From the NCBI GenBank assembly GCA_001598975.1, contig BBXU01002592.1, positions 1 through 17,063 on the forward strand: 17,063 nucleotides of DNA, in the 5' to 3' direction. The notes under the pieces were generated by a model. That model was not told the origin of the DNA. It saw only the letters and a program-made list of their open reading frames with translations, and made no database searches. The position numbers and the translations under genes were made by a program. This document shows positions 8,034-16,887 of this stretch, one piece after another; position 1 is the stretch's first letter, and every line of letters begins with the position of its first letter. The DNA comes from Parachlorella kessleri (taxonomy: Eukaryota > Chlorophyta > Trebouxiophyceae > Chlorellales > Chlorellaceae).

Positions 8034-11000
8034 ATGAGCACAGCTTTGGTGCTGCCAGAAGGCTGGCGTGTAGCCAATAGGGCTATACTGGCGGTGGCCA
8101 TTCTGGGGGAGGTCCTTCAAGGCAAGCTGCAAACAGCGTTGAGAGACGGCGTTGCCAACTGCCGTACCGTTCGAGCCCAAATAGGCCTAGTTGCTTTGGT
8201 GCAGGCGGTCTTATGTTTGGCTGGAACGCTCTAGCCATCATGATCGTGGAGCGAGGGAACTTTACCAGCGGCTGTGCAGAGGAGGCAGATGGTGAGATAG
8301 GCAGTCAGCATATATGTTATTGACATCACGCCCAAAGACCAGCAGAAGCCTGCGGTGGCAACACCCGCCACCTCTACTTTGAGTGTTGCCGGCGTTGACA
8401 CTTTTCTTTCTTGGTGGCATCTCCTGCAGGGTCTGTGCAGGGTATATGCAAGTCACAGGAGAGCAAGCTCGCGGTGATATGGACGGTGGGCATTTTTGCT
8501 CTCAACTGCGGCCCTGTCATCATGGGCTTTGTCCTGGACTTCCTGGGACCCAAATTTACTGGCATCCTTGGTACGTGGTGGCCTGACAGTGGAGGTCAAT
8601 GCGGGCGGTGCACTACGTGCCTCAACATACTTAGACCATGGACAGCTACCTCTCCTTTGTGTGCACTGTCTGCCATCATCAGGAAACGCACTGTGCCAGG
8701 GAGTGCCTACCAGCACCGGTGACTCGCTTGCGTAAAGGCCTGCCTGCCTGCAGGCGTGTTACTCAACATGCTGGGGCTGGTCCTGTTTGGGGTTTCCAGC
8801 ACAGATGGCACAAATGCCTTTATCCCTGCTGCCATCATTCTGGGCCTGGGAGGCATCACCTTCCATCTGGCGCAGTTCCATATATCAGCTCTTTACCCGC
8901 GCCAGCGTGGCCTGGTTTCGGCAGTTTTCGTGGCGGGCTTCACTGGCTGCGGCATCATTATGTACATTCTGCAGAGCATCTTTGAGGATGCAGGAGGCAC
9001 CAGGTGAGTGTGGCACTGACATTCTTTTGGTAAGTCGCAGCATGCATGAGAAAACTGAGTAATCTTGTGACGAACTGTCACACGTTGCTCATGCACTGAA
9101 GTCTGGCTGCCTGCTGCGCTCCTCGCCAGCAACTCTAGAGGATGTGGGCGCGGATGTCAAACGAGCCGCAGGTACTTGACAGCCACCAAACATCACTTGT
9201 GACTCCCTGCCTGCACCACCCCTGCAGTGCTGCGTACAAGGGCGTGCTTATAGGCTATTCTGGCGTGTGCGCCTTTTGGATCCCATTGATAGCCTGGATG
9301 ATGCCTAACGATTCCTTCAAAGTGGGAGTGGTCTACCTGATGCGCAAGGATTGGCGGTTTGAGACGCGGAACCGGTCAGGTGTGAGTAGTGTTGTGGTTA
9401 AACTTGTACAGCTTGCCATGGCACCAGAGCTGAATGGCCCCTAGCTGAATGGCCCCTTGCTGGTTAAAGGGATGAGCCTGACTTCCCCCTTGTGGACAAT
9501 CTCAGCCCAAAGGCGGCTGAGGCGCAGTAGTCTAATCTCGCCTTTGGTGGCATTAAACACTTCTAGGGCGGTATTGCAGAACTGGGAGCTCTGTCTTACC
9601 GGCGCACCACCTCCTTGCAAGACTTTGTGGCCGCCTCTGCAGCTACCAGGGAGAGGCAGAACGGGTGAGTGGCATCAGCGAGCGCTGCTTGCATTGCACT
9701 ACAGGTAGGCTTGGGGTTGCGCACCCACCGTGACCTTGCTGAATGACCTCGCAGCTTGGCCTCAATGCCACTACTGCTGCTTGTCTGCCGCCGCCGCCCG
9801 GGAGCGTGGCCGTGACTTCTGTGCAGCTTTGAGGGTTTTAAACAAAGCATGCACGGGTGGTGTGCAGGATCGGCCTGCACTTGCACAGCAGGCGGGGCCC
9901 GGAGTTTGTTGGTAGGCAGCCAGAGCATGCAGCAGTGGAGCTGGTCAGTGGGGCCATGCCAGACAGCTCCCACCCTATGTGGTCGCAGCAGGAGGAGGAG
10001 CCGCCAGGCGCAGCAGCAGTGGGAAGCCCCGCGCAGCACCGCCAGCAGCCCGAGCAACAGCAGCAGCAGCACCACCACCTACATACAAATGGGGGCAGCA
10101 AGGCGGCGGCAAATGGAGTGTCGCCAGTTGCGGGTCCTTCACCGCCAGATTCCAGGACCAGCCCGAGCAGGTGCGCCAGCCTCAGTGCCTTGGTGTTCGT
10201 GAGCATGTGTGTGAACACAATCATATCAGCGCAGCCGGTTGTGAACACAAGTGAAGCCATTGCCAGTCCTTGCTCTTATGGGAGGCTTGGCTCTGCAAAC
10301 AAGTGTGACGGCAGCTGCCAGTCGGCTATGCGGAGCGTGTTGTAGCTGCCTGATTGGAAGAATAGTTTACAGGGCAGTCCGTATTTGTGCTGCATGGAGT
10401 CTGTGTGACACAGCATTATTGATATGATATGCTCCGCCACGCAAGTTGGATGACCCGTGCTGGTGTCTGCCCTAGTGACCCATTCCCACCTATATCGCAA
10501 CCTCCAGCGCCGCGGGCCGCTGTCCCTCCCTATTTTCTCTGCTTGCGTAGAACCTGGAGCGCCCGCTAACGCGGTGCCCTTGCGACGTCTGCCGGAAACC
10601 TGCGAACCACAGGCGTGCTGGCCGCAGCCAAGGCGCCCCAATCACTTCTCTGTCCACCGTAGCTCGCCCAGCATCTCTTGGGTCTTGCTGCTGCAGGGAG
10701 CCCGTCAGCCCCAGCGCCGCCACGCTGCCGCCGCCGGGCGTGCCGGCCGTGGAGGGCGCCGAGATTGGGCCCGAGTCGGTGCCGCTGCCCAGCGACGTGG
10801 TGTGGGGCCCGCTGGTGTTTGAGGCGCGGCGGTTTGTGGAGCTGCGCAAGAAGAGCTTCAAGGAGCAGTTCCTGTCCAGCGAGTCGTTTGGCATGGGCGT
10901 GTTCTACACGCTCAACGTTTTCTTCATGCAGTTCTACCTGGGTGGGTCACGCTCAGCTGGCAAGAGGGGTGGCTGCGGAGGGTGGAGTCCATGGCAATGT

Positions 11001-13679
11001 GATGTGATGGGGTGTGTGCGGCGGGGGTGGGGGTGTGGGGGCGGGCCGTCCAGCTGGGTTGGAAGGGCGCCTGTTGCAGTTTTAGGAGTAACCCATCAGG
11101 ACCCGGTTTAAGCTAAAACAGGTTGGCCACTTTTGGTGTTCAGGGCGATCGTGGCTCTTGCGGACATGTCGGCCTTCCAACCTGAAGTTGACCATGGCAT
11201 CTTGCTCTATTTCTGCATATGCTGGCGAGGATGCACACACTGCACACAGTGCTGACTCCCTCAGGCTCCTTGTGCTGCAGGTACCATGCGGTTGCAGCTG
11301 GAGGACAAGGGCGACAATGACCACACGCTCACCAACTTTGGCAACATCGTGGTGGCCTTTGCCTTTGTCACCATCCCGGTCATCGGCTGGCTGCTGGATA
11401 AAAAGGTGAGGTGGTGCGTGCCCGCCCTGTTGCCCTGGCCCAACCGCCGCTCGCTTTGGTAGGCAACGGCCAGCTGCTTGCGCTGGTTGTGCCTAATCTG
11501 TCAGCGCGCAACCAAAAGTGCAACTTTCAGTGGATTGATGCAGGCACTTGAGTTTGAAAGTTGACTCTGGCGGGATGTAGCGAATGGGGCATGCGCTCCT
11601 GGGAGTAGGAGCAGTCCGCTGCCTAGTTGGATAGCATGTTTGCACCAAAAGCACCCTCCAAAAGTCACTCCAACCTCCCTTGCCTGCCAGGGGTACGGGT
11701 GGACGCTGGGCACCATCAACGCGCTGGCTGTGCTGGCCAGCGCCTTCCAGGCCACGCCGCCTCTGGGGCTGCAGGTGGTGTCCATCCTGCTCTGGATGGT
11801 CGCGCGCTTCTTCATGTACTCCAGGTGGGCTTTGGGTTGGGGGTGGGTGAGGGTGGGGGTGGGGGGATGACAAGTGGAAGGGAGGTGGGAGCTGGCAGCA
11901 GGTTCCGTTCTGCTGTGGTAACAGCATCCCTTCATCGTGTGGGTTGCGCTGGCATAGGCAAACCTCACTTTGAATCGGAATGCAGACAGACTTTGTAATG
12001 TTGGTCCGCTGCCTCATGTACTCCAGGTGGCATTGCTGGCGCTGTTAGGTTCCTCATGCTGCATTTAGCGTCGGCAAGCTTCGTCCTACCCAGGAGGAGT
12101 TCGTGTTTACAACCAACGTGTGGTTGTTCACATTCGGTGAGGGCCAAAGGCAGCCAGTGGCTGAGGGGCTGCTCTCTCCTGCAGTTACTTCGCCATATTT
12201 GGAGCTCTTTTCGGTTTCCGCAACTTCGGGCGGCTGGTGGCCATTGACAACACCTTCAATGGGCTCTTTGGGCTCTTACAGGTGAGCAGGTTGCTGCCAG
12301 CAGGCAGGCGGTAAGCCTTTGAATTGTAAAAGAGCAGACTTGGATGTTTAAGGGTCAATTAAGATTAAGGGTCAATCCATCCACAACCTTATTTCTTTCT
12401 GTCGTATTGCCCGCCACCCTTAACACATCTATCCACCAAGTTGCGGGAGCTGCCTGCTGACCGCTCGGAGCTGAGAAAGTCACAGTAGCAATCGTATGCA
12501 CTGGTGTCGTGCAGTACCCTCTGACCTACCTGGGCATCCATGGGTTGGATGGTAACTTCACAGCCATCAATGTTGCGCAGGTGGGTGCCTGCAGCCTTTA
12601 TTATTGCAGCCTGGTTGAAAGTATGCATTGCTGACATGCTTGGCTGGGCAAATATACGCTTAGCAAGCGCATGTACATGCCCTGAACAACTTGAGGGTGG
12701 TAGCAGGGAAATGGCAGCCTTTCCAATGCCACCAGTCTTGAGTCCGCTCAGCTGCCTAACAGCAAGAGCGCAGTGTGGCGACCTTTGTGGGAGGGTGGCT
12801 TGCTGCGAGAAGCAGGCAATGCTTGCTTTGATGGCAGCGCTGCTGTCGCTGTAGGTCATCGTGCTGCTTCCGCTGTTTGTGTTCTGCTGGTACATGTACA
12901 AGTGGGAAAGGGAGGACCTCGTGCCTATCAGGTGTGTGCTGGAGTTGAGCAGCTGTCACTATGGTTAATTGCCGGGAAAAGGAGGGAGGCTGCAGTCCAG
13001 TGCATGGTTCGTTGGTGGGAAGTCCTTGGGGCTGTGTGCATTGCCGCCCTTGGCAGCACGTCAATGTGGCTGGGAAGCAGGGCCAACGGAGTACTGCACT
13101 TGTGGGGTCCAGCCATGTGGCCAGCCAGTATGGATGGCTCATGTTGCCATCCCGCCGGCGAAGGCCACGGGCACGGTGTGTTTGCAACCACCTTACTGTA
13201 TGCATGCTGGCTGTGTTGAACTAGTCAAGGGATGGGTTTGGCCTGGCCCCTTGCCTGGCTTGCACTACGCAACTATGCTGGCTCAGTGGCTCCGTACCAT
13301 ATGATGTGGCGGAGGCATGAAGGCATGGACAAGCCGCGTTGGGCCATTGCGCATGCTATGACTGCTGCTCCAGGCTAACGCCGAGGTGTTGGCTGACAGT
13401 GTTGTTTGCGAGTGTGTGTGCAGGCCCATGGAGGGGGAGGAGCTGCCTGTGGACATGATGGGGCCGCGCATACGGCGCAAGCGCATACAGCTGCACTGGC
13501 CGCACCTGCCGGGCTTTCACAACCCGCAGCAGTCGCATGGCTCAGAGGTGCACCACCATGCGCCCACGGCGACCTCCACGACAGACGTGGAGTTCCAGCC
13601 GCACAGCCCTGCGTCGGATGTCGCGCTGCCAGCAGCCTTCCAGCCGCAATCTTCTTCTCTCCAGCCGCAGAGGCATTGA
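8034..13679 (+). CDS. Major facilitator transporter, SLC43/LAT3-type (probable amino-acid transporter)
   Basis: Fourteen exons: 8034-8121, 8205-8291, 8430-8570, 8754-9003, 9228-9381, 9567-9664, 9868-10170, 10697-10941, 11281-11405, 11691-11824, 12185-12281, 12515-12580, 12855-12931, 13424-13679. All phases agree; the total is 2121 bases, 706 residues plus TGA. The ATG has good context (GCGCCATGAG). Twelve hydrophobic helices can be traced, six before and six after a hydrophilic loop at about 216-437. Family-like landmarks are FGWNAL in helix 1, FVLDFLGPK after helix 2, GLGGITFHLAQF in helix 4, FMQFYLGT in helix 7, IGWLLDKKG after helix 8, NFGR between helices 10 and 11, and LLQYPLTYLG in helix 11. 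SLC43 (LAT3/LAT4) and related apicomplexan ApiAT carriers transport neutral or aromatic amino acids by facilitated diffusion; substrate and membrane here are inferred. The C-terminal tail of about 80 residues is His/Gln-rich. Intron 1 is GC-AG, and intron 10 holds exon-like remnants. The longest introns, 10171-10696 and 12932-13423, show no other feature. Confidence 0.9.
8122..8204 (+). other. GC-AG intron 1 of the SLC43-like gene
   Basis: Only the junction CAAG|GCAAGC to gtgcag|GC keeps the frame between the start exon and the conserved helix 1 exon; it yields ILGEVLQGGLMFGWNAL without a gap. The nearby GT at 8112 would end in phase 0 and shift the next exon out of frame. The donor matches the GC-intron consensus AG|GCAAG at nearly every position, as expected for this minor class, which is spliced by the major spliceosome. 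Confidence 0.75.
9428..9457 (+). repeat. 15-base tandem duplication in intron 5
   Basis: The unit agctgaatggcccct occurs twice back to back, with no mismatch, inside intron 5 (9382-9566) of the transporter gene. It looks like a recent replication-slippage event and has no visible coding effect. Confidence 0.85.
9868..10170 (+). other. Exon encoding the low-complexity central loop of the transporter
   Basis: This single exon supplies about 100 residues of the hydrophilic loop between helices 6 and 7. It begins IGLHLHSRRGPEF and contains a Gln/His run (EQQQQQHHH) encoded by near-pure CAG/CAC repeats, followed by Ser/Pro-rich sequence. It starts and ends in phase 2, so skipping it would keep the frame and shorten the loop by 101 residues. 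The loop should be cytoplasmic under the usual major facilitator topology. Confidence 0.8.
11986..12136 (+). other. Exon-like sequences inside intron 10 of the SLC43-like gene
   Basis: Two stretches of intron 10 (11825-12184) look like alternative or decayed exons. At 11986-12026, after a tgcag acceptor, the reading TDFVMLVRCLMYS ends in a 17-base sequence (12014-12030) identical to the exon 10 donor region (11812-11828). It enters in phase 0 and leaves in phase 2, exactly like exon 10. At about 12069-12136 the reading contains FVFTTNVWLF, which aligns residue by residue with FMYSSYFAIF across the exon 10/11 junction and ends at a gtgagg donor. That second piece fits the frame only with a shifted acceptor at 12205 of exon 11. 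I do not include either piece in the main model. Confidence 0.45.
12348..12376 (+). repeat. Short direct repeat in intron 11
   Basis: The 12-base unit ttaagggtcaat occurs at 12348-12359 and again at 12365-12376, five bases apart, inside intron 11 of the transporter gene. No function is apparent. Confidence 0.7.
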
Positions 13680-14180
13680 TGTGTGTTGCATGCATGTGTG
13701 AGCTTCACTGGGTATTGGATGGTGCTGCCTTCTTGCCCCTGTGGGCTTTTCTGTTGTCGGAGAGCAGGCTCCCTGTTGCACAATCCTGCGATTAAGCAGG
13801 GCTCGCCATACGCAATGCAAACTAGCTAGTGCAACAGGCCTCCTAGGATGGTGATACCAAGCAAGATTGATATTTGTTTTTCCGCCCCTGACCCCGCTCA
13901 TGCCCACTGCCACGCAGCCTGCCTTTCCGCACCCCTAACTTGCCTTAGGCAGAGACCTCCTGGCTCAGACAACAGGCAAGGCCCCCACACAAATGCTGCA
14001 ACCCGCACGGCCAGTGCACAGCTACAAATAATCTTTGGTCGCAATACCTCAGGCAGGCTGCCGCCGTTCAAGACCTTACGGTGTGCACAAGGCATAGCCA
14101 CTGGCAAAGACATTCTGCATCCAGCCCTGTCAGTCCAGCTCAACTCTCTCTCCCTGTTCGCGCTACCTGCCACCCATGCT

Positions 14181-14186
14181 AATAAA
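14181..14186 (+). terminator. Possible poly(A) signal AATAAA for the transporter gene
   Basis: AATAAA lies about 500 bases after the transporter stop codon. Chlorophytes normally use TGTAA, which I could not find on + between 13680 and 15199, so this is only a weak candidate. Confidence 0.15.
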
Positions 14187-14277
14187 AGCAATGATGCACG
14201 AGTTTGAGAGCCGCACCATGCCGTGATCATGCAGGCCCATGTACTGCTTCTCACTTATATGGTCCATGAGAGGGATC

Positions 14278-14282
14278 TTACA
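14278..14282 (-). terminator. Possible TGTAA poly(A) signal for the ankyrin gene
   Basis: TGTAA, the usual chlorophyte poly(A) signal, reads on the - strand about 920 bases after the ankyrin stop codon at 15200. That would give a long but not impossible 3' untranslated region that includes the tandem repeat at 14605-14649. A five-base motif is expected by chance at this scale. Confidence 0.2.
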
Positions 14283-14604
14283 GGAAGAGCAGGATGGGAA
14301 TAAAGGACCAAACTACTTGGGGGCTCTAAAACTTCGTGAAAGTGCCCAATGGACACTGGCAGTCAGAGTTTAATCACGGGCGCAAGCGCCTGAGTCAATG
14401 AGGTTGCCCTGCCTAGGTATGCTACCAATACACTAAGACTAGGATGCACTCAGCACGGCAATATCAAGATATGGTAAGCATCATTATCAAAGGCATGGAA
14501 TGGCTGTGCTAAAGGGGGTGTCCTCGGCCAATCAGATGTGTTATTATAAGAAGTGTCCATGAGGTCCATGGGTGGAGCCTGCAGACCGCCCAACCTAACC
14601 ATCT

Positions 14605-14649
14605 GCAATCTACAATGTCCTAGGATCTACAATGGCAATCTACAATGTC
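14605..14649. repeat. Three 15-base tandem repeats, two identical
   Basis: The unit gcaatctacaatgtc is exact at 14605-14619 and 14635-14649, with a diverged copy between them sharing gatctacaatgg. Read on the - strand, in the presumed 3' untranslated region of the ankyrin gene, each copy contains TGTAGAT, which resembles the core of a Pumilio/PUF binding site. Confidence 0.75.
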
Positions 14650-15199
14650 AGGCCTGATGCACTATAAGCCACCTGATGCCAAGTACCAACTCTACGAAGC
14701 CTGCGGGCGGCCCATCAGGCATTTCACTTCCACTGCACATGCGGCACCTCCTGCCCAGGAGCTGGTGGGTAACAGATCGCACGTCAGCGTGACAAGGATC
14801 TGAACTGGAAGGTAGTGTCAAGAACTGCTGAAGTAGGCTTCAACATCTAGTTCAGCTGCGGCCTCTGGATGTACAATCCCACTGCTGCGAGGTTGCGTTT
14901 GCGCTGCTGCTGGGCAGCAGGCCTGTCCCTGGAGAGCCACTTGGCCTTGTGTGCGGGCCTGCAAAACCAATATGGTGAACCTTACTCAAAATCCATATCA
15001 GCAGGACCCCCGCATTGTGCTGCTGAAGGAGACTGGGGCCTTCTAGGGGGGTCCCACGGAGTTCTGAAGCAGGATAGGTGGTATTTTGTACAGGCAAAAC
15101 TCACGGGGGCCGGCAGCCCGACGTCCAGATCACACTACAAGGTTGCTTCAGGCTTTCCTGCTCTCCCGGCACCAAAAAAGTTGCCTTACCTGTGCTCCT

Positions 15200-16111
15200 C
15201 TACCTGTGCCCATGCCGCCAAATGGCCGCCACCGCAATGACAGCACCACTGACCAGGGCAGTGAGTGCCATTGTCTTCCAGGTCTTGCGCTCCTGCAGAG
15301 AGTAGTATGACAGCGCCAGCGGTGGGAAACTTGAGCTACTGAGGAACCGCTTTGCAAGCCTAACTTGCAAGCCGCAACTGGGCCCATGTGCACCATGGTG
15401 AGCGGTTTAGAGCGGTTTATGAGCCTAGGAGGGGAAGCCTGGCATGCAGGCTGTGATTTGGGGATGCTGAGCACAACTATCAGCCCCAGGCACTCGCCCA
15501 AGGTTCCACGCAAACCTTGCACCCAGACATCATGTTCATCGATGCCTGCCCTGACTCAGCCTGACCTGCTCCTTTTCTGCATTATCTATTTTGACATCGC
15601 CCAGCTGGCCCCGTAATTGCTGCAGCTCACACTCCGTGAAGACCAGCCTCCGTGGCAGGTAGCTCAGAGTGTGAAGGGCGTCACACGCCAGCTTGTGGCG
15701 CACCCCGTCGTCAGCAGCGGCGCCCAGCAGCCACGCCAGGTACTCAGTTCTCCCAGCTAGGACTGCAGTCTCTACTGGGGTCCGCTGGCAATTGTTCTTA
15801 ATGTCCACGCGGCACCCTGCCTTCACCAGCAGCTCCACTACCTCTCGTTGGCTGCCTTGGGCTGCCAAGTGCACTGGGGTCGACCCATCATCGTCTTGCA
15901 GGTCAACGGCAGCGCCGTGATCCAGCAGGAGTTTCACAATGCTGACCAAGCCTCGGTCTGCCGCCAAATGGAGCGGGGTTTGGCCCTGGCGATTAGGATG
16001 GTTGATGACGCCGGTGCCGGTGGCAAGGATGGCAGCGACTCGCTCCTCTTTTTCACCAAATACAGCCTGGTGCAACAGAGTCAAAGTGCGCCCGCTGCCT
16101 TGGGCAGCCAT
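15200..16111 (-). CDS. Ankyrin-repeat protein with a C-terminal tail anchor
   Basis: Exon 1 at 16111-15566 and exon 2 at 15292-15200 join in phase 0 across an intron with donor GAGCAG|gtcagg and acceptor ctgcag|GAG, giving 212 residues and a TAG stop. Residues 10-140 form about four ankyrin repeats; the clearest carry QTPLHLAADRG with LLLDHGAAVDL, and STPVHLAAQGS with LLVKAGCRVDI. The last repeat is degenerate. After a linker that contains SYLPRRLVFTECELQQL, exon 2 supplies KTWKT, an 18-residue hydrophobic segment (about 190-207) and a short basic tail, RHGHR. This is tail-anchor architecture, with the ankyrin repeats facing the cytosol and acting as a protein-binding scaffold. The short helix and basic tail would suit an organelle outer membrane, but the target is inferred. 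The frame stays open upstream to an ATG at 16324; I chose 16111 because the extra 71 residues look like non-coding sequence. Confidence 0.8.
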
Positions 16112-16493
16112 CCTGCAGCAGGTAGGGCGTAGCAACACACTAGTGCCTTCCTGTGCTGGCAGGGCAAGAACTAAGTTGCGCAAGGGTGTCCGCGCTGGGG
16201 GGGTAACAACCACTGGTTCCCAGGACACATCAGCATGGCGGCAGTGGCAAACCTTGGCAGTCGGGGTAGGGAAGTCCTGGACTGTGTTGGCGAAGTCCTG
16301 CTGGTAAACTGCTGGGGTCCTCAATCACACCTGTGACGAGATCAGGGCAGTGAGGCAGGCTGTCCCTGAGAAGATGCTGGCGCTACGAGGATAGATACGA
16401 ATGCGGCAAGGGCGGATTTACAGCTCCCAAGGTGGGCTGCTCACGAGACACGGGCCGAAACGGTACTTGCGCCTGCCCGCCCGCCCGCCCAAC
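16112..16493. promoter_or_regulatory. Upstream region of the ankyrin gene, possibly a divergent promoter
   Basis: This stretch lies between the preferred ankyrin start (16111, -) and the first plausible ATG of a weak + strand candidate (16494). It holds the open but unconvincing N-terminal extension of the ankyrin frame up to 16324. No TATA or CCAAT box is obvious. A GCCC-type short repeat lies near 16476-16490. Confidence 0.3.
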
Positions 16494-16887
16494 ATGTCAT
16501 GCAGCGCACCCATGCTAGGAAGTGGCACGCCTCTAGAGGCCTCTGCTAGGAAGATGCACGTGCGGACACCCAGCATCCATGTTGAAGTAACTCCCGAGCT
16601 GCATGGTAGCAACAAAGAGCTGCTCTCGCTGGGGCATGTGGATCCCGTGGCGATGCTCGTGCAAAAGAGGGTGCCACGGCTGCCCGCAACGCACACTGCG
16701 CTGTCGGAGGTAAGAGTGTGATGGTTGTGCTTGGTCGCGGGTACTCGGCCTGCATGTGTTGCAGCAGGTGAGGCGGTACTGGCATCGGTTGAGGAGGGTT
16801 GCTGGGCCACTGCTTCTTCTTGGTGATGCACCCTGTGGCGCTCAGGCAGACTCCGCCTTCCCTATGGCTGCATCCTGGCATGCCTAG
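16494..16887 (+). CDS. Weak candidate: 5' exons of an unidentified gene
   Basis: From ATG 16494 (an in-frame ATG also lies at 16401) a frame of 72 codons runs to a good donor, TCGGAG|gtaaga, at 16709. It includes SIHVEVTPELHGSNKELLSL, which reads like protein. An acceptor at 16764 (tgttgcag) opens a compatible phase 0 frame that starts QVRRYWHRLRRVAGPLLLLG and ends at TAG 16885-16887, or is spliced again at a gtgatg donor in that run. I recognise no family. The antisense frame at 16418-16831 is open too, so coding on either strand, or none, is possible. The call rests on one decent donor and residue composition. Confidence 0.25.

Larger units (their letters stand above)
13680..15199. other. 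Convergent gene-free interval between transporter and ankyrin genes
   Basis: This 1.5 kb interval separates two convergent stop codons and should contain both 3' untranslated regions. Open frames of up to about 120 codons on both strands (for example 13848-14207 on + and 13898-14254 on -) show no recognisable motif and no splice support. The part from about 14250 to 14700 is comparatively A/T-rich and holds a small tandem repeat at 14605-14649. An AATAAA lies at 14181-14186 on +, and a TGTAA (read on -) at 14278-14282. I see no tRNA, rRNA or transposon. Confidence 0.6.

Noticed and set aside
9760..9820. A possible extra transporter exon after the ctcgcag acceptor
   Set aside because: In the required phase it soon meets a stop (TGA), whereas exon 6 joins exon 7 (9868) directly in phase 2 and gives continuous loop sequence.
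13848..14254. Overlapping open frames of about 118 codons on both strands
   Set aside because: Neither has a recognisable domain or splice support, and frames of this length arise by chance in GC-rich DNA with few stops.
14528..14550. CCAATCA followed by a TATA-like ttattataag on the plus strand
   Set aside because: The two motifs are only about six bases apart and are followed only by a 29-codon repeat-derived frame; no gene is apparent, so chance in A/T-rich DNA is likelier.
16112..16324. N-terminal extension of the ankyrin frame by 71 residues
   Set aside because: The sequence lacks ankyrin or clear targeting features and reads like untranslated DNA. The ATG at 16111 lies directly before the first repeat. 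It remains possible.
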